A DNA stretch of 64,000 bases, taken from the NCBI GenBank assembly GCA_017302135.1, contig JAFLDZ010000003.1:1-64000 (forward strand), given 5' to 3'. This document shows, one piece after another, positions 61,247 to 64,000 of the stretch. The position numbers were made by a program, and so were the translations under genes. The notes beneath the pieces are model-generated. The model saw nothing but the letters and a program-made list of their open reading frames with translations. It was not told the origin of the DNA and ran no database searches. This DNA comes from Lysobacterales bacterium. Lineage in GTDB: Bacteria; Pseudomonadota; Gammaproteobacteria; Xanthomonadales; Xanthomonadaceae. How positions within the stretch are numbered: the first letter of the stretch is position 1; every line of letters begins with the position of its first letter.

Positions 61247-63733
61247 TCACTGCACAGGGGGTGGTACGGATGCAGCGTTCGCACTTGGCGCTGCGGTTTT
61301 GGGCGGGTCCAGGTATCTGCGCAGGAAGCCGGCAATGCCTTTCCAGGTGGTCTCGACATTGTCCAGGTCAGAGAACGAATGCCCCTCGGCATCGAACGTC
61401 ACGAGCCCCGGACGGATGCCTGCGATATTGAGCATACGTACGAGCCTGCGTGTGTGCTCGTAGTCGACGCGGGTGTCTTCGCCCCCGTGTACCAGCAGCA
61501 AAGGCGTCTTGAGTTCCTGGTACCGGTAGATCGGCGAATTTCGCATCAGCGCATCCGCATCGGTACGCGGATCTCCGATGTAGTGCTCAAGCACTTCCCG
61601 GCCCCGCCGATAATTGCCGCCATCACTTGCGGTGAAGAACAGCATCCAGTCGGTGACGCCCGAAATCGAAACCACGCACTTGAAGCGATCAGGCCAGCGG
61701 ATGGCGGAAACCAGTGCCGAATAGCCGCCATAACTGGCACCGATCGCGCACATGCGCGAGCCGTCGATACCAGGGTCCTTCAGCACTTTCTGTAACACAA
61801 GATCGATGTCGTCCTCGATCAATGTGCCGTGGGCGCGACGTCCGGAATCGCGGAATTCGGTACCGTAGCCGTCGGACCCCCGAAAATTCACTTGCAGTAC
61901 CGCATAGCCGAGCGCGGCCAGGAACTGCACTTCAGGATCGAACCCGCGCCGATCGCGCACACCAACCGGGCCTCCATGAGAAAGCACCACCAGTGGGCGA
62001 GCCCCCTGCGCACGCGGTCGGGTCAGATACGCTTCAACTCCCACGCCATCAGGTCGCTGCACGGACAGCACCTCGGTGTCGACGAATTCGTATGGTTTCA
62101 ACCATGGTTTCGCGGCATCGATAATCTGCGCACGCCGCGATGTCGCATCGACGTGGTACAGAGCGCCGGCATGTTGGCTCGACTCCACCCAGACCAGCAG
62201 ATTTCCACTGTCGTCGCGGTCGTATCCAGCCACGTTCTTGCCCGGAAACAGCTCGTCGAGAAGCGCATTCATCCCTCGGCTCTTCTCGTCGAAATATTCG
62301 CTGACGAGATGTCCGTCGCGATAATAGACCGCTCCGATCGGCCGTCTCGCTTCATCGACGATCGGGGAAACCACATCGACGCCGGGCTTGCTGAACAGCG
62401 TCGAGACGATACGTTTCTCACGAGGATCGAAAACCACCAGATCGCGTTGCGCTCGCCCTTCTTCACTCAGGCCATAGATCAAATCGCCTTCATAGGAAAG
62501 AAGCATCGGATCGAAAGGCTGCTTCAAACCGAAACGCAGCACTTCCTCGAAAGTCTGGCCCATGCCGTACATGAGCACGACATCTTCTCCGCTGCTGGCA
62601 ATCGCCAGGCGCAGGCGGCCGCGACCATCAACGAACCAGTAGCGATCGTCCTTCACGCCCTGGTTGATCCGTGTGCCATGCATCGGGTCGAAATAGTCGA
62701 GCACTTTCTGGTTGCGGATGCTCACGCGATGCACGAGCAGCCGGTTCATATCGCCGCGCGATGCGAACAGGATATGGTCAGGGTCTTCCGGCAAGGCCTG
62801 CGCGTAGACGCCAGGCTTGGACATGGCGATATGCTGAACCGTGCGCTGACCTTCCGCATCCAGTCCGAAACGAAAAATATCCACGAACAACGTCTTGGCA
62901 CTGGGCCTGCGCGATGAGACAACGAAGACGTCGTTGCCCGCCCACTGCATCGATTCGACCGGACAGCATCCGACCATCAGTGATGTGGATTTCCCCCCGT
63001 TCATTTCCACCAGATCGAAGTGTCGGCCATCGCTTTTGCGAATCACTTTGACCATCAGATCGCCGCGCGCATTGAGATCGGCACCATCGACCTGACCGAC
63101 ACGCCACAACTCGCGGATATCGATGGGCAATTTGTCCGGCACCGGCGGCTTGCGCGCGAAACCCAATTCCGTAAAGCGTTTGGCAACCTTCGCTTTCGCT
63201 TCCAGATACATGGCCGGGAATGGATCGGGATAAAGACCCGCGTAGGCGAACCGGTACTTCGCCAGCACCTGTGGATGGGCATCCTCCAGCCAATCCATGA
63301 GTTGCAGGCTGCGATTGGTGGAATGGAACGTCGACGCGTTGGTATACGTGCCGCGCATGAGCATGTCGCCGGGGTAATTCAACACCCCCGCCTCGACTTT
63401 GAATTTGGTCTCGGGAATATCCTTGAAGTCGTACCATTGACCAAAATAGGTCGTGACACGGCTCCACTCATAGGTACCTGCAGGAAGCACGTACAGCCTA
63501 GGCGTAGCGCCCTCATCCACCGCTTTGATGGTCGCGGCATCGAACAATCTTCCGTCCTTTCGGAAGCGCACTTCCCGCAGTGAGGAATTGGTATCGACCA
63601 CGATCGCCACCAACCCTTCGTCTGCATCCAGTTTGGGTATTTCCCCGGGCTTGATGAATTTGACCCGGGCCTGTGCATCTGCCGAAAAAGCTGCGCAACC
63701 CAAAAAAAACAATACCAGCAGTACGATGCGCAT
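61247..63733 (-). CDS. Secreted S9-family peptidase (prolyl-oligopeptidase-like)
   Basis: This 828-residue protein has a signal peptide (IVLLVLFFLGCAAFSADAQA). After an N-terminal region of unclear type comes a beta-propeller, then an alpha/beta-hydrolase. The triad is Ser 667 (GASYGGY), the Asp in VHGGEDTRVDY and the His in DAEGHSF. The domain order fits acylaminoacyl- or dipeptidyl-peptidase types. The first 200 residues, with a PAGTYEWSRVTTYFGQWYDF segment, are an unusual extension for S9 proteins. The ATG at 63733 follows GGGGGGAG. Confidence 0.88.
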   Translation of the reverse strand: MRIVLLVLFFLGCAAFSADAQARVKFIKPGEIPKLDADEGLVAIVVDTNSSLREVRFRKDGRLFDAATIKAVDEGATPRLYVLPAGTYEWSRVTTYFGQWYDFKDIPETKFKVEAGVLNYPGDMLMRGTYTNASTFHSTNRSLQLMDWLEDAHPQVLAKYRFAYAGLYPDPFPAMYLEAKAKVAKRFTELGFARKPPVPDKLPIDIRELWRVGQVDGADLNARGDLMVKVIRKSDGRHFDLVEMNGGKSTSLMVGCCPVESMQWAGNDVFVVSSRRPSAKTLFVDIFRFGLDAEGQRTVQHIAMSKPGVYAQALPEDPDHILFASRGDMNRLLVHRVSIRNQKVLDYFDPMHGTRINQGVKDDRYWFVDGRGRLRLAIASSGEDVVLMYGMGQTFEEVLRFGLKQPFDPMLLSYEGDLIYGLSEEGRAQRDLVVFDPREKRIVSTLFSKPGVDVVSPIVDEARRPIGAVYYRDGHLVSEYFDEKSRGMNALLDELFPGKNVAGYDRDDSGNLLVWVESSQHAGALYHVDATSRRAQIIDAAKPWLKPYEFVDTEVLSVQRPDGVGVEAYLTRPRAQGARPLVVLSHGGPVGVRDRRGFDPEVQFLAALGYAVLQVNFRGSDGYGTEFRDSGRRAHGTLIEDDIDLVLQKVLKDPGIDGSRMCAIGASYGGYSALVSAIRWPDRFKCVVSISGVTDWMLFFTASDGGNYRRGREVLEHYIGDPRTDADALMRNSPIYRYQELKTPLLLVHGGEDTRVDYEHTRRLVRMLNIAGIRPGLVTFDAEGHSFSDLDNVETTWKGIAGFLRRYLDPPKTAAPSANAASVPPPVQ

Positions 63734-63879
63734 GACTCCCCCCACGGTAGATTCGATTCCAAAAAAGCGCTCAGCCCTCAATGCCATCAGATTACCGCAG
63801 CGGCACATCCTCTGGACAACAATGCCGGTCGCCTCGGCTATCCTACCGGCCAAGTCAAGCCACAGATGAGGGGAGCGGC

Positions 63880-64000
63880 ATGCAGTATCCCGGCAAACGG
63901 TACTGGGCACTTGCCATAGCAATATCAATGGCTGCATGCAGCGCCACCAGCAGCGAGCCCGACCAGAGCGACCTCGAAAGCGCGCTGCGCGAACATCTCG
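63880..64000 (+). CDS. Lipoprotein, start only (cut by the window edge)
   Basis: The first 40 codons are visible: MQYPGKRYWALAIAISMAAC, with a lipobox MAAC (Cys 20), then a charged segment (SEPDQSDLESALREHL). GAGGGGAG precedes the ATG at 63880. The rest is outside the window, so function cannot be named. Confidence 0.65.
   Translation, partial: MQYPGKRYWALAIAISMAACSATSSEPDQSDLESALREHL

Overview
The window is high-GC chromosomal DNA from a gammaproteobacterium, most likely Xanthomonadaceae (Lysobacteraceae; Lysobacter- or Luteimonas-like). This rests on the partial 16S rRNA gene, the rubredoxin/thiE/hemL neighbourhood, a pyrophosphate-type phosphofructokinase, a short-type adenylate kinase and the general gene content. 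Genus is an inference; no search was run.

Layout. 1-976 is the 5' part of a 16S rRNA gene on the minus strand, preceded by a leader and three tandem sigma70-type promoters (1228-1438). 1602-15488 is housekeeping: a DUF192 lipoprotein, a SirB1/TPR protein, rubredoxin, thiE, hemL, a Cys/Met-metabolism PLP enzyme, a glyoxalase-fold protein, an HSDL2-like SDR, a small lipoprotein, a RIO-like kinase, a DedA-PAP2-LssY fusion, a Lon-substrate-binding-domain protein, mpl, a secreted protein, adk and PPi-PFK.

15642-53236 is one large exopolysaccharide (EPS) locus of about 38 kb. The first operon (15642-23894) encodes an export lipoprotein (Wza/GumB type), a chain-length protein (Wzz/GumC type), a BY-kinase-like protein with a damaged Walker A motif, an outer-membrane beta-barrel, and two paralogous heparinase II/III-like proteins, and ends in a strong terminator. 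A leftward, mostly translationally coupled operon (33983 down to 24634) encodes polysaccharide deacetylases, an O-antigen ligase/polymerase-type protein, a flippase, a CapK-like adenylate-forming protein and glycosyltransferases. A rightward set (34112-38776) holds a membrane J-domain protein, a methyltransferase, a glycosyltransferase and a MocA-epimerase fusion. Next come an acyltransferase, another glycosyltransferase, an asparagine-synthase-like amidotransferase and a methyltransferase. A compact module of acyl carrier protein, acyl ligase, NAD-synthase-like enzyme and GNAT-like protein (45750-49626) follows. The locus closes with a deacetylase, a glycosyltransferase, a 158-bp multi-hairpin repeat and the initiating undecaprenyl-phosphate sugar transferase. 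The gene set resembles EPS loci associated with exosortase A (XrtA), yet no exosortase, PEP-CTERM protein or PrsK/PrsR-type regulator is visible here.

53856-64000 is accessory and housekeeping: a secreted GH13 alpha-amylase, DUF2256 and YjdM/PhnA zinc-ribbon proteins, a DUF2189 membrane protein, a UbiA-family prenyltransferase, a TPR-like protein, a secreted PHB-depolymerase-type esterase with extra domains, a secreted S9 peptidase, and the start of a lipoprotein gene cut by the window edge.

The likely EPS work flow is: the sugar transferase at 51842-53236 loads the first sugar on undecaprenyl phosphate; at least five glycosyltransferases extend it; methyl, acyl, amide and deacetyl changes decorate it; the flippase and ligase/polymerase move and join repeats; the Wza/Wzz-type proteins and the barrel export it; and the heparinase-like pair may trim it.
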